This document shows positions 1 through 7,845 of a stretch of DNA of 64,000 bases, piece by piece; the first letter of the stretch is position 1, and every line of letters begins with the position of its first letter. The position numbers and the translations under genes were made by a program. The stretch covers positions 124,001 to 188,000 of the forward strand of contig NZ_JBLBVL010000001.1 of the NCBI RefSeq assembly GCF_047250365.1, read 5' to 3'. Source of the stretch: Thaumasiovibrio sp047250365. Lineage in GTDB: Bacteria; Pseudomonadota; Gammaproteobacteria; Enterobacterales; Vibrionaceae. The notes beneath the pieces were generated by a model that was not told the origin of the DNA, made no database searches, and worked only from the letters and a program-made list of their open reading frames with translations.

Positions 1-82
1 GAATAAGTCGATATAAGCTTCTCACCAACTTACGGATTTGTCGCAAATGGAAAGGCTTAACTTACGTTGATGAGAACAACCA

Positions 83-1036
83 ATGAACAAAACAGTGCTC
101 TCTGTATTCGCTCTACTACCAGTTTCTATCGCTTCAGCTACTGCGTTTGATACTTCACGCTTCTCTGGTGAGGTGTCTTTGAACTCTGGCTTTAGCAGAA
201 CTAACTCTAACTTAGATACCAATAGTTCGGCGCAAATAAATCACCTAGGTAAAGGCGATAGTTCTAATCAGAATTTTGTTGCGCCCCTAGGTAGCCTTTA
301 CTACGCGCTAAACGAAAACAACAACCAACGAGTCTACCTAGGTACTTCGCGTGATGATTTGGCCGTTGGGACACTTGCATTTGAACTTGGTTATCAATAT
401 GACTACCACAATGGTACTAAGCTCGATATCGGCTATCTTCCTACCGTTGTCGCCGAAGAAGTGTGGGCTAATCCGTATCTAACAGGACATAAAAGAGAGA
501 CAACCGAACGCCAAGGCCACGCTTATCGCTTGAAACTCTCGAACCTATGGAACAGCGGAGTGTCATTTGATATGGCGTATGCTACTTCTGAGATTGACAA
601 TGAAGGTATTAATCACGCGGAATTATTACGAGATAGTAAAACCTATTACATAAAAGGTCAGTACCGCACAATGCTTAACACCAACTCAGGCTACATTACA
701 GCTTTTAGTTATACTGACCATGACGCTGATGGTAGCGCTGCATCGTTTAATGCCTATAAGGGAGAACTAAGTTATTTCTACCTCACAAGCAACTATCAGC
801 TAGCGCTAACAGGAAGCTATACACTACGAGACTTTTCAGCAGAAAATCCGATCTTCTCTAAGACACGAAGCGATGATGTATATCGACTATTTCTTGCTTA
901 CGAGTATAGCAACATTCCTGGCTGGGATAACTGGAGTATCACCTCATTTATTGGCAGTACCATTAACAATTCAAACATCGACTTCTATAGTAGCGATAGC
1001 TTGCTGATGTCTGTTGGTATGAACTACAAGTTCTAA
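83..1036 (+). CDS. DUF2860-type outer-membrane beta-barrel protein
   Basis: A 317-residue exported protein. The first ~20 residues are a signal peptide (MNKT, hydrophobic stretch, SATA then FDTS). The mature part alternates polar and aromatic/hydrophobic residues, is rich in Tyr, Asn and Ser, and ends in a terminal Phe (NYKF), the usual C-terminal signature for BAM-dependent insertion of beta-barrels. The overall pattern matches the DUF2860 family, which is common in Vibrio and has no settled function. The start ATG is preceded by a GAGAAC stretch, a weak ribosome site. No co-transcribed neighbour is visible; an inverted repeat follows the stop. Barrel and localisation are well supported; the substrate, if it is a channel, is unknown. 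Confidence 0.75.
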   Translation: MNKTVLSVFALLPVSIASATAFDTSRFSGEVSLNSGFSRTNSNLDTNSSAQINHLGKGDSSNQNFVAPLGSLYYALNENNNQRVYLGTSRDDLAVGTLAFELGYQYDYHNGTKLDIGYLPTVVAEEVWANPYLTGHKRETTERQGHAYRLKLSNLWNSGVSFDMAYATSEIDNEGINHAELLRDSKTYYIKGQYRTMLNTNSGYITAFSYTDHDADGSAASFNAYKGELSYFYLTSNYQLALTGSYTLRDFSAENPIFSKTRSDDVYRLFLAYEYSNIPGWDNWSITSFIGSTINNSNIDFYSSDSLLMSVGMNYKF

Positions 1037-1048
1037 CACCACTTTATG

Positions 1049-1076
1049 TCGGGTCCATCCCACTAATGGACCCGAA
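1049..1076. terminator. Hairpin after the DUF2860 gene
   Basis: The inverted repeat TCGGGTCCAT / ATGGACCCGA lies just after the stop codon and is followed by a second small hairpin (GAAGAG / CTCTTC). There is no clear T tract, so it is a possible terminator or mRNA 3'-end stabiliser rather than a standard intrinsic terminator. Confidence 0.4.
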
Positions 1077-1288
1077 GAGCAACCCTCTTCGCTTATCAAA
1101 AGAATCTGTCAACACGAGGCGAGAGCAGCGATGGCACCATATTGTTGAGTAGCCAATTACGCCTAGAAGCGATAAACCAAGCCCACTCGCTTTACGGTGT
1201 GAATGAAAACCATATAAATGTGCTGTCCAATAGCGATGCACAAAGCAAAATCCGAGCTTTCTGGGAGTTAGTTGAGGTAACTCGCTAA
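1067..1288 (+). pseudogene. 3' remnant of an alpha/beta-hydrolase-like gene
   Basis: An open frame of 73 codons with no credible start ends at TAA. Its translation contains SSDGTILLSSQLRLEA, then QAHSLYG, NENHINVLS and AFWEL. This resembles the C-terminal end of lipase/esterase proteins, where the DG(T/V)-L-SSQL region carries the catalytic Asp and NENH the catalytic His. The 5' two thirds of such a gene are absent because the DUF2860 gene lies directly upstream. I infer a decayed remnant; family assignment is by pattern only. Confidence 0.4.
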
Positions 1289-1584
1289 GAAAGTATCGAC
1301 ATGGATTTATGCCCTAAATACCTCATAAACATTGCGCTTTAAGTTATCAGTCTCATTTAGCATTAAAAATTGAAGTTTGTTCACTAAGCCGTACTTATCT
1401 TTGTAGCTTTCATAGAACCCGAAGTTAAGCCAATTATCCGATAAACAACCTGTTAACCATATTTATCTTATAAAAGCTTATCGCTCTCTAAACACGCTTC
1501 GGGGCAAAAGCCTTTTCGCTTAACTGCCTCGCCTGATTTGATATAGCCAAAAAACGAGCAAACCTTCTGTCACTGACAAACTTG

Positions 1585-1671
1585 ACTGTCTTTCGACAGT
1601 AGCGCATCAAATCTTATTAAGCACTGCTAAGTCAGTGCACAATAAGATTTAACTTAATGCCGTATCGGCAT
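1585..1671 (+). promoter_or_regulatory. Cluster of three hairpins in the deaminase leader
   Basis: Three inverted repeats stand in a row before the deaminase gene: ACTGTC-TTTC-GACAGT (1585-1600); AAATCTTATT...GCACTG-6 nt-CAGTGC...AATAAGATTT (1609-1650, two stacked stems of 10 and 6 bp); and ATGCCG-TAT-CGGCAT (1657-1671). They end about 50-100 bases before the start codon. The middle one could be an operator or RNA structure. The rest of the 1289-1718 gap holds nothing I recognise. Confidence 0.45.
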
Positions 1672-1775
1672 CAGCAAAAGAGAATCGGCATTTCACATCT
1701 TATAAAAACACGGTAATAATGCCCACGCAAACGTTTGCTATTGCCTCTACTTTACTATTAAGAGTGTTTCGTTTT

Positions 1776-2873
1776 ATGAAAACCCTTTCTTTACAGGCGT
1801 TTTACCAACAATTCCCAAAGCTGGATCTGCATTACCATCTACTCGGTGGTGTACGCCTTACCACGATGCAAGCGCTAGCTGGAAAATATCACGTTGATCT
1901 GCCCATTGATGAAGCGCAAGCCTACTATCGCGCATACCAACAACCCGGAATGAAGCGCAAAGGAGGGATTGAAGCTCTCACCTTTCTTTATCAATTAATG
2001 CGTGAAACCGCAGACTATCAAAGAGTTTTATGGGAAGTCGCTGAAGATGCAGCCGCATGCAACTTACGCTATATAGAAACATTCTGGAACCCGAGTGATA
2101 CCGAACTTGATTATCACGCCGTGACAATTGCGATGGCAGAAACGGCAGATAAGGCAGAACGCGAGCTTAACGTTACTGTACGTTTTATTCCCTCCATCAA
2201 CCGAGAGAAGTCGCCAGAAGAAGCCACTAAGATGGTCGAAGCCATCATCGCACGCCCCCACCCTTATGTGCTGGGGATCGGAATTGACTATAACGAGCAG
2301 AACGCGAGTGTTGAGCAGTTCTGGCAAGCGTACCAACTGGCTGCAAACCACCAGCTTAAATGCACCGCGCATTGCGGTGAATTCGGCCTACACTGGCGCA
2401 ACATCCAAGCAGGCGCAGAGCTACTCAATTGTCAGCGTATTGATCATGGTTATACCATTACTGATAACCCGGAAATGCTGACGACTTACGCCCAACGAGG
2501 GATACCGTTTACTGTCATTCCATCAAACACATATTATCTAAAACAATGGCCAGATCATCAAACATGGTGTCGCAATCACCCCATTCGCGACATGGCTAAG
2601 GCTGGCCTAAATATCATCCCATGCACTGACGATTGGCACATCCACGATACTAACAGCGCTAACTGTTACCGCGTAATGGTAGAAGAGCTCGGTTTCGACC
2701 TCGATGGTATTCGTTTAATGCTGGAAAATGCAATCGATGCCAGTTGGGCAGATAACAGCACTAAAGCACATTGGAAAGCCACTTGGCTGAGCGAATTTGA
2801 CAACTTGCGCACGCAATTAGCGCAAGAGCCGAACATTGACCCTAATCATCATATTCATTATTCAAGACCTTAA
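1776..2873 (+). CDS. Adenosine deaminase family amidohydrolase
   Basis: A metal-dependent deaminase of the adenosine/AMP deaminase family, expected to hydrolyse adenosine or a related purine to the keto product plus ammonia in the cytoplasm. Metal-binding and catalytic motifs are in order: DLHYH near the N-terminus (HxH), TAHCGE (His and catalytic Glu), RIDHG, and CTDD near the C-terminus. I prefer the ATG at 1776 (MKTLSLQAF) to the in-frame ATG at 1719, because family members begin shortly before the HxH motif and the extra 19 residues look like translated leader. The permease gene starts 11 bases after the stop, so the pair probably forms a purine uptake and deamination operon. The Vibrio adenine riboswitch is not present upstream. 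Exact substrate is uncertain. Confidence 0.8.
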   Translation: MKTLSLQAFYQQFPKLDLHYHLLGGVRLTTMQALAGKYHVDLPIDEAQAYYRAYQQPGMKRKGGIEALTFLYQLMRETADYQRVLWEVAEDAAACNLRYIETFWNPSDTELDYHAVTIAMAETADKAERELNVTVRFIPSINREKSPEEATKMVEAIIARPHPYVLGIGIDYNEQNASVEQFWQAYQLAANHQLKCTAHCGEFGLHWRNIQAGAELLNCQRIDHGYTITDNPEMLTTYAQRGIPFTVIPSNTYYLKQWPDHQTWCRNHPIRDMAKAGLNIIPCTDDWHIHDTNSANCYRVMVEELGFDLDGIRLMLENAIDASWADNSTKAHWKATWLSEFDNLRTQLAQEPNIDPNHHIHYSRP

Positions 2874-2884
2874 TTGGAGACAAC

Positions 2885-4213
2885 ATGGACTCTGTGCAAC
2901 CAACCCCTGCTCGTTCTATTGCGAGTTGGTTTAAGTTCAAGGAAAACGGCACAACGTTACGCAACGAGATCATTGGAGGATTAACAACTTTTACAACAAT
3001 GGCCTATATGATCGCTGTTGTGCCAGGCATGTTAAGTAAGGGCGGAATTCCGTTTGAGAGTGCCCTCACCGTTACAATCTTAATGACCGTTATTACGACC
3101 ATTGCAATGGCCGTTTATACCAACCGACCTTTTGTTTTAGGCCCAGGTCTTGGCAGCGTTGCTATTTTTTCATTTACCTTGCTCGGCAATGATGTCCCCC
3201 TCAGCATCGCTGCTGGCATTGTATTTATCAGCGGTGTGCTATTTATGCTGGTCTCCTTCCTTGGGGTACGTGATTTTGTTGTTCGCGTTATTCCTCACGG
3301 AATAAAAGTCTCTGTCGGGGTTGGTATTGGGCTATTTATCGCTTTGCTTGGGTTCAAGCAAGCGGGCATTGTGGTAGCAGACCCTCGCAAGAATGTGCTT
3401 ATTTTTGGTGACCTCGCAGCAACGGAAACCTTACTTGCCACTGTCGGGTTCTTCCTTGTTCTGTTCTTTACCGCACGGAAAACACAAGGCGGTATTATCA
3501 TGGCGATCCTTATTACCACCGTTATTGCACTCTTTTTAGGCATTACTCAAGTACCGTCAAACCCATTTAGTATGCCAGGCTCAATCGATGGCTTGTTCTT
3601 TGAACTGGATGTATTAGGTGCCCTGAACCCAACTTACTTACCATTTCTTCTGGCTTTCTTTATCCCTGACTTCTTCTCAACACTCGGTACTCTGCTCGGT
3701 GTCGGCGCACAAGCAGGTTACCTAGATAAAGAGGGAAACCTACCGGGGATTGAAAAGAACTTTCATGTCGACTCCTCTGCCACCACCTTTGGCGCGCTCT
3801 TTTCTTGTCCTGTAATGACAACCTATTTAGAGAGTTCAGCCGGTGTTGAAGCGGGCGGGCGAACCGGGTTTACCGCCATTATTACTGCGCTGTGCTTCAC
3901 GGCAACACTGTTTATGGCTCCTGTTGCAGGAATGATTCCAACCGCTGCGACTGCACCCGTATTAATGTATATCGGTATCACGATGATGAGTTCAATTCGC
4001 AAAGTGGACTTTAATGACCTCACCGAGTACCTACCGGCATTTGTTTGTGTTGCAGTTAGTATTTTTAGCTTCAATGCTGGCAACGGTATCGCTGCAGCCA
4101 TGCTCGTGTATGGATTTTTGAAGTTAGCCACTGGACGTTGGAAAGAAGACCACTGGTCTGTTTATCTTATCTCACTCTCTATGATCTACTACTTCTATAT
4201 TGTGGCGCATTAA
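2885..4213 (+). CDS. NCS2 family purine permease (AzgA-like)
   Basis: A polytopic inner-membrane transporter of 442 residues with about 12-14 hydrophobic segments. Family landmarks: GGLTTFTTMAYMIAVVPGML near the N-terminus, GPGLGSVA, and the central TLGTLLGVGAQAGYLDKEG loop typical of AzgA-type adenine/guanine/hypoxanthine proton symporters. A GGAGA ribosome site precedes the ATG. It sits 11 bases behind the deaminase gene, fitting joint use of imported purines or nucleosides. A strong terminator follows. Substrate is inferred from family and neighbour. Confidence 0.85.
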   Translation: MDSVQPTPARSIASWFKFKENGTTLRNEIIGGLTTFTTMAYMIAVVPGMLSKGGIPFESALTVTILMTVITTIAMAVYTNRPFVLGPGLGSVAIFSFTLLGNDVPLSIAAGIVFISGVLFMLVSFLGVRDFVVRVIPHGIKVSVGVGIGLFIALLGFKQAGIVVADPRKNVLIFGDLAATETLLATVGFFLVLFFTARKTQGGIIMAILITTVIALFLGITQVPSNPFSMPGSIDGLFFELDVLGALNPTYLPFLLAFFIPDFFSTLGTLLGVGAQAGYLDKEGNLPGIEKNFHVDSSATTFGALFSCPVMTTYLESSAGVEAGGRTGFTAIITALCFTATLFMAPVAGMIPTAATAPVLMYIGITMMSSIRKVDFNDLTEYLPAFVCVAVSIFSFNAGNGIAAAMLVYGFLKLATGRWKEDHWSVYLISLSMIYYFYIVAH

Positions 4214-4231
4214 TTAAGGCACTAAAGCAAC

Positions 4232-4263
4232 AAAAAATCGGCGTCTATTGACGCCGATTTTTT
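4232..4263 (+). terminator. Intrinsic terminator after the purine operon
   Basis: AAAAAATCGGCGTC, loop TATT, GACGCCGATTTTTT: a long perfect stem with T tract. It can also work on the other strand for the small gene ending at 4299. Confidence 0.9.
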
Positions 4264-4298
4264 ACTGCCTATTGCCGCGAAGATAGCGACCTAAGCCG

Positions 4299-4772
4299 CT
4301 ACACTTCAGCAATGATTTTTGTGCTAGCTGGTGCCTCTAGCGCTTTGTTAAAGTCCCAGTTTTTTCTCGCAGCATTAATAATGACACCAATAATAAATTT
4401 AATCGCAATATACTCACCAGCTTCAGGAATATAAGGGATATCTATTTTCTCATTAGCCAGTTTGCTCAGGCGCGTAATTAATCTTTTCGCTTCCTGATCA
4501 TCAATGCCATCGGGAAGGCTCCTCACCAAATCGTATAACTCGTTTGGCAAATTGTCATATAGAAATGTATCGACTTTCACCACCACTTTTAGCAGTATCT
4601 TCTCTTCGCGTGTTTCATTAATTAAAGGCACGTTTATCTCTTCGTTTAAACGTGCAGCGAGCCCTTTCACTTCCCGCTCGGTTAATTTGACCCGTTGCTG
4701 GGGCGGCGCAAAGTACTCATCTAATAATTCTTTAAATTGGTCTCGAGATAAATCGCTAATGGTATTCATCAT
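4299..4772 (-). CDS. Hypothetical protein with internal duplication, patatin partner
   Basis: A 157-residue, probably cytoplasmic acidic protein that I cannot assign to a family. It is built from two similar segments: about residues 33-75 (LAARLNEEINVPLINE...EKILLKVVVKV) and 94-140 (LITRLSKLANEKIDIPYIPE...EYIAIKFIIGV). Both share the pattern L-x2-RL...N-x-(I/V)-x-(I/V)P-x-I-x-E followed by a hydrophobic helix. The gene begins 18 bases after the patatin-like phospholipase gene on the same strand, so the two are very likely co-transcribed. A role as partner or regulator of the lipase is inference from position only. No signal peptide is seen. Confidence 0.65.
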   Translation of the reverse strand: MMNTISDLSRDQFKELLDEYFAPPQQRVKLTEREVKGLAARLNEEINVPLINETREEKILLKVVVKVDTFLYDNLPNELYDLVRSLPDGIDDQEAKRLITRLSKLANEKIDIPYIPEAGEYIAIKFIIGVIINAARKNWDFNKALEAPASTKIIAEV

Positions 4773-4790
4773 ACTCTCCTTCTCGGCTAT

Positions 4791-5708
4791 TTAACCAATA
4801 AAGTCAACTAACTGGGCTCGCATGCTATCAAGCAACCGAGTTGCCTCTGAAGTCAGACTTGCAATATTTCGCGCAGACGCATCATCCAAATCATCATTCG
4901 CGACGTCTAGGCGCACCTGCATACGCAAATAGTTATCGCCTAGAATTTGCTGAAGTTGGTAGTCAGCAGCATCACAAACACCATCAAACATGCAGTTCAT
5001 CGCGGGTAATGCCCAGCTGGCTTTTCCCCAATCCTTCGCTTCACGATAAGGGATCTTACGTACCAGTTCGCCCGTCCCTAAAGACAGTAACTTTATCTCT
5101 TCGTCCGGATAGAGTTTCTTTGCTTCGGCGTAGGCAGAGACCGCCGGATTGTTCACAAAAATACCGCCATCAATAAGTGCATGACGTCTATTCTCAATTG
5201 TTAATAATGCAGGTTCGAAATAGGTAGGCGCGGCAGACGTCGCTCTTGCTGCATCGCGCATTTTTACTGATCGGGTCGACTCCTTCCAACTCTTTATAAA
5301 AAACGGACTCCGCCGTTCAATATCATAGGTTGTTACCATTACTCGCGTTTTTGCGGCAGCCATTACATCAGAAGAGAAGTACTCCTCCAATACCTGCTCT
5401 AGTCCATCCGAAGAATACGTTTCGTCAGCAAGCCCACCCACTGACGACACACCTTGCCAAAATGAACGGGCAAAAATTTCGGTCCCGCGATCACGGTATA
5501 TTTTGGATAACTCAACGGCTGAATACGGTAAACCCTGTTCTTTGTCCACCGATAGGCCAAGGGCAATAATTCCGCCAGTTGATGTTCCACACATTAAATG
5601 GAACAGATCTCGGCTCGCTTTTCCTGTTAGCTTTTCCAGTTCTGCCAATACCAAGGCTGGAATAATGCCGCGAATACCACCACCATCAATTGATAGTATA
5701 TATTTCAT
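4791..5708 (-). CDS. Patatin-like phospholipase
   Basis: A 305-residue serine lipid acyl hydrolase. The catalytic dyad motifs are complete: oxyanion loop DGGGIRG (residues 8-14), nucleophile elbow GTSTGG with Ser43, and DGG with Asp180. The protein lacks a signal peptide and has the size of stand-alone cytoplasmic patatins, expected to release fatty acids from phospholipids. The organisation recalls CapV-like effectors, but there is no cyclic-nucleotide synthase or Cap2/Cap3 gene nearby, so a CBASS role is not supported. The only linked gene is the small duplicated-repeat protein downstream. Substrate and biological role are unknown. Confidence 0.85.
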   Translation of the reverse strand: MKYILSIDGGGIRGIIPALVLAELEKLTGKASRDLFHLMCGTSTGGIIALGLSVDKEQGLPYSAVELSKIYRDRGTEIFARSFWQGVSSVGGLADETYSSDGLEQVLEEYFSSDVMAAAKTRVMVTTYDIERRSPFFIKSWKESTRSVKMRDAARATSAAPTYFEPALLTIENRRHALIDGGIFVNNPAVSAYAEAKKLYPDEEIKLLSLGTGELVRKIPYREAKDWGKASWALPAMNCMFDGVCDAADYQLQQILGDNYLRMQVRLDVANDDLDDASARNIASLTSEATRLLDSMRAQLVDFIG

Positions 5709-6049
5709 GCTGTTACTCCTTCAATTTCATTGATGGGTAACACACGCGCTGCACAATCTACGTACACCTAACTCACTGATGATATCGGGAGATAACCATC
5801 ACCCTGTAGCACATAGCATACGTCACCCGCTTAAAATATAGACAATTACCGCGCCCGATGATGGAGATATTGATAACTACTCACATTAAATTTGATTTCT
5901 CTCTCAGATGGGACCTTGAAGTGATATCGAACACTAAATCAGGCGAGATACGGCACGATTTATGCGCATATGATTGAATATCGAACATGAACAACGTTCA
6001 TTCGATCTTGTAAGAAAAATAGCAAAGTAGCTGATTAACTTAAGGTCAG
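5709..6049. other. Intergenic region, patatin promoter side
   Basis: About 340 bases without a credible gene. It should hold the promoter of the patatin operon and the 3' end of the tetR transcript. The only structure I see is the interrupted inverted repeat ATCGAACATGAAC-AAC-GTTCATTCGAT at 5980-6006, possibly an operator or weak hairpin. Confidence 0.4.
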
Positions 6050-6646
6050 TTATGCTCCCCAATAAGCAAGAAACATCGCTGCACAATGCTGAATATATTG
6101 GCGAATTTGTTCATCCGACTCTTTGACTGTATGGTTCAATTGTTTATGTATTACCCCCCGGCCATGACACATCATTAAGAACTGTGTTGTTGCCACATCA
6201 ATATCCGCATCCGCCTTTATTTCCCCCCGCCGCCAACGCTGCAAAAGAAATTGTTTAAAGGTGTGATTGGTCTTCTCTGGCCCTGCCGCTAAATAAATAC
6301 GCGCCAGCTCTGGATGGGAATGTGATAAAGAAACCGAAACCTTAAAGATGGAGCATGCTTCTTTTCCGAGCAAAAACTGGTAAAACGCAAAGCCAAAATC
6401 AACTAACACTTGCTCTAACGGTAAGTCGCTATCTAACACACTAGGGTTAAGGAAAACTGCCTGACATTTTTCACTAATACAACGCTCCAGCAGTGCATCT
6501 TTTGTCGAAAAGTAGCTATATACCGTCTGTTTAGAAACTCCCGCTTCTTTTGCGATATTATCCATCGAAACCGCATAACCCCTATCCGTAAATAGTTGAG
6601 TAGCCGCGTCAACGATAAGAAACTCTTTTTTGTTAACTTTCACCAT
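6050..6646 (-). CDS. TetR/AcrR family transcriptional regulator
   Basis: About 198 residues. The N-terminal helix-turn-helix is typical of TetR repressors: ILVDAATQLF-like helix, GYAVSMDNIAKEAGVSKQTV, YSYFSTKDALL. The C-terminal half is the variable ligand-binding and dimer domain. Start choice: the open frame extends to a TTG at 6673, but the ATG at 6646 (or the GTG just after it, behind a GGAG) is more plausible. It is divergent from an RND efflux operon with a perfect 29-bp palindrome between them, so it is most likely the autoregulated local repressor of the pump. The inducing ligand is unknown. Confidence 0.85.
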   Translation of the reverse strand: MVKVNKKEFLIVDAATQLFTDRGYAVSMDNIAKEAGVSKQTVYSYFSTKDALLERCISEKCQAVFLNPSVLDSDLPLEQVLVDFGFAFYQFLLGKEACSIFKVSVSLSHSHPELARIYLAAGPEKTNHTFKQFLLQRWRRGEIKADADIDVATTQFLMMCHGRGVIHKQLNHTVKESDEQIRQYIQHCAAMFLAYWGA

Positions 6647-6670
6647 AACTCCATTGCTACATCTTCTCAA

Positions 6671-6699
6671 CAATCAAACTAGACAGTCTAGTTTGATTG
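6671..6699. promoter_or_regulatory. Probable TetR operator, 29-bp perfect palindrome
   Basis: Two perfect 14-base arms (CAATCAAACTAGAC and its complement) flank a single central A. The site lies between tetR and the divergent efflux genes. A possible efflux promoter, TTTGAT (6692-6697) and TATAAC (6714-6719) with 16-base spacing, would have its -35 covered by the palindrome. The ACTAGACnGTCTAGT core is the form expected of a TetR dimer site; occupancy by the neighbour is inference. Confidence 0.8.
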
Positions 6700-6759
6700 A
6701 ATTATAGTCTGCTTATAACATAAATAGAACCCCCCAATTTTCAGACTAAGTGATAATAT

Positions 6760-7845
6760 ATGAATATAAAACTGGCGCAGACACCTGCCTTTGTTCCGTT
6801 TATCTGTTTAATTTTATGGGGTTGCAACACGTCCACTTTGCCTTCACAACCAGAAGCGAATATTCCGGTTGCAAATGTAATCGCACTTGATAAACAAACC
6901 CATTTTACCGTGCAACGCGAATACAGTGGCACAATCGCACCGGCAAATCATGCTGCTATCGGGTTCGAGTTTGGAGGGAAAGTCGACAAAGTATGGGTCA
7001 GTACTGGCGACAAGACAAAGCAAGGAGATCCATTAGTCAGCCTCGATCAAGCCTTGCTCAAAACACAACAACGGCAATTACTCGCCCAACAAAGTGAAAT
7101 AAATGCACAACAAGCACTAATAGAAGCGAACCTTCATCGACAACAAGCTCTCAAAAAGAAAGGGTTTAGCGCCGATGCTGAGATTGACGCCTTATCTAGT
7201 CAAAAATTGGTGCTTGATGCCAACCTAAATCAACTCAAAGCCTCTCTTCAATCTCTATCGTTACAACTAGACAAGTCGACCATTTATGCCCCTTATAATG
7301 GCATTATTTCGTCACGAAAAGTCGCGGTCGGCGATGTTGTTAGTCCGGGGCAACCAACAGTTACACTGTTATCAAACGAACAGTTAGAAGTCCATATTGG
7401 TGTTCCTGCTGACATGTTCGATACCATCCTCGCGCAGTCTGACTATACCGTACGTATTGGTCAATACCATTATCAAGCCCGGCTGCTGCGTCAAGCTGGG
7501 CAAATTGACCTCAACTCTCGCACGCAACGACTGACGTTTTCCCTCAATCAAGTACCTTCACTGATCAGTGGTCAATTAGCTTATTTGGTCGTGGATGAAA
7601 TCGTCACCCAAAACAATTATCAAGTTCCTTTGTCAGCCCTAACCGATGGGGTTCGCGGCGTTTGGAATGTCTTTGCGGTAAATCAAGATAGCCATATTGA
7701 AAGACGAACGGTCAATGTACTTTATACAACAGAAACGGAGGCGATTATTGATGGTGCGCTTACCGATGGTGACATTATTATCGCGAATGGCTTACACCGT
7801 TTAGTTCCCGGTCAGCAGGTAACGTGGGAGTTGGGGGTGCAATGA
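6760..7845 (+). CDS. RND efflux periplasmic adaptor, lipoprotein
   Basis: A membrane-fusion protein of 361 residues. The N-terminus is a lipoprotein signal with lipobox LWGC (Cys22), so it should be anchored in the inner membrane facing the periplasm. Then follow the barrel-sandwich halves (GFEFGGKVDKVWVSTGDKTK and STIYAPYNGIISSRKVAVGD) around a Gln-rich alpha-hairpin at about residues 100-160, and the beta-barrel. It bridges the downstream RND pump to a TolC-type channel; no outer-membrane channel gene is present here. It overlaps the pump start by ATGA, showing translational coupling, and is probably repressed by the divergent TetR protein. Confidence 0.88.
   Translation: MNIKLAQTPAFVPFICLILWGCNTSTLPSQPEANIPVANVIALDKQTHFTVQREYSGTIAPANHAAIGFEFGGKVDKVWVSTGDKTKQGDPLVSLDQALLKTQQRQLLAQQSEINAQQALIEANLHRQQALKKKGFSADAEIDALSSQKLVLDANLNQLKASLQSLSLQLDKSTIYAPYNGIISSRKVAVGDVVSPGQPTVTLLSNEQLEVHIGVPADMFDTILAQSDYTVRIGQYHYQARLLRQAGQIDLNSRTQRLTFSLNQVPSLISGQLAYLVVDEIVTQNNYQVPLSALTDGVRGVWNVFAVNQDSHIERRTVNVLYTTETEAIIDGALTDGDIIIANGLHRLVPGQQVTWELGVQ

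Noticed and set aside
1289..1718. Adenine riboswitch before the deaminase gene, as in some Vibrio
   Set aside because: The conserved core (TATAA...TTTCTACC...) is not found in this leader.
4299..5708. CBASS defence operon with CapV-like effector
   Set aside because: No cyclic-nucleotide synthase, Cap2 or Cap3 gene adjacent; only a patatin and an unrelated small protein.
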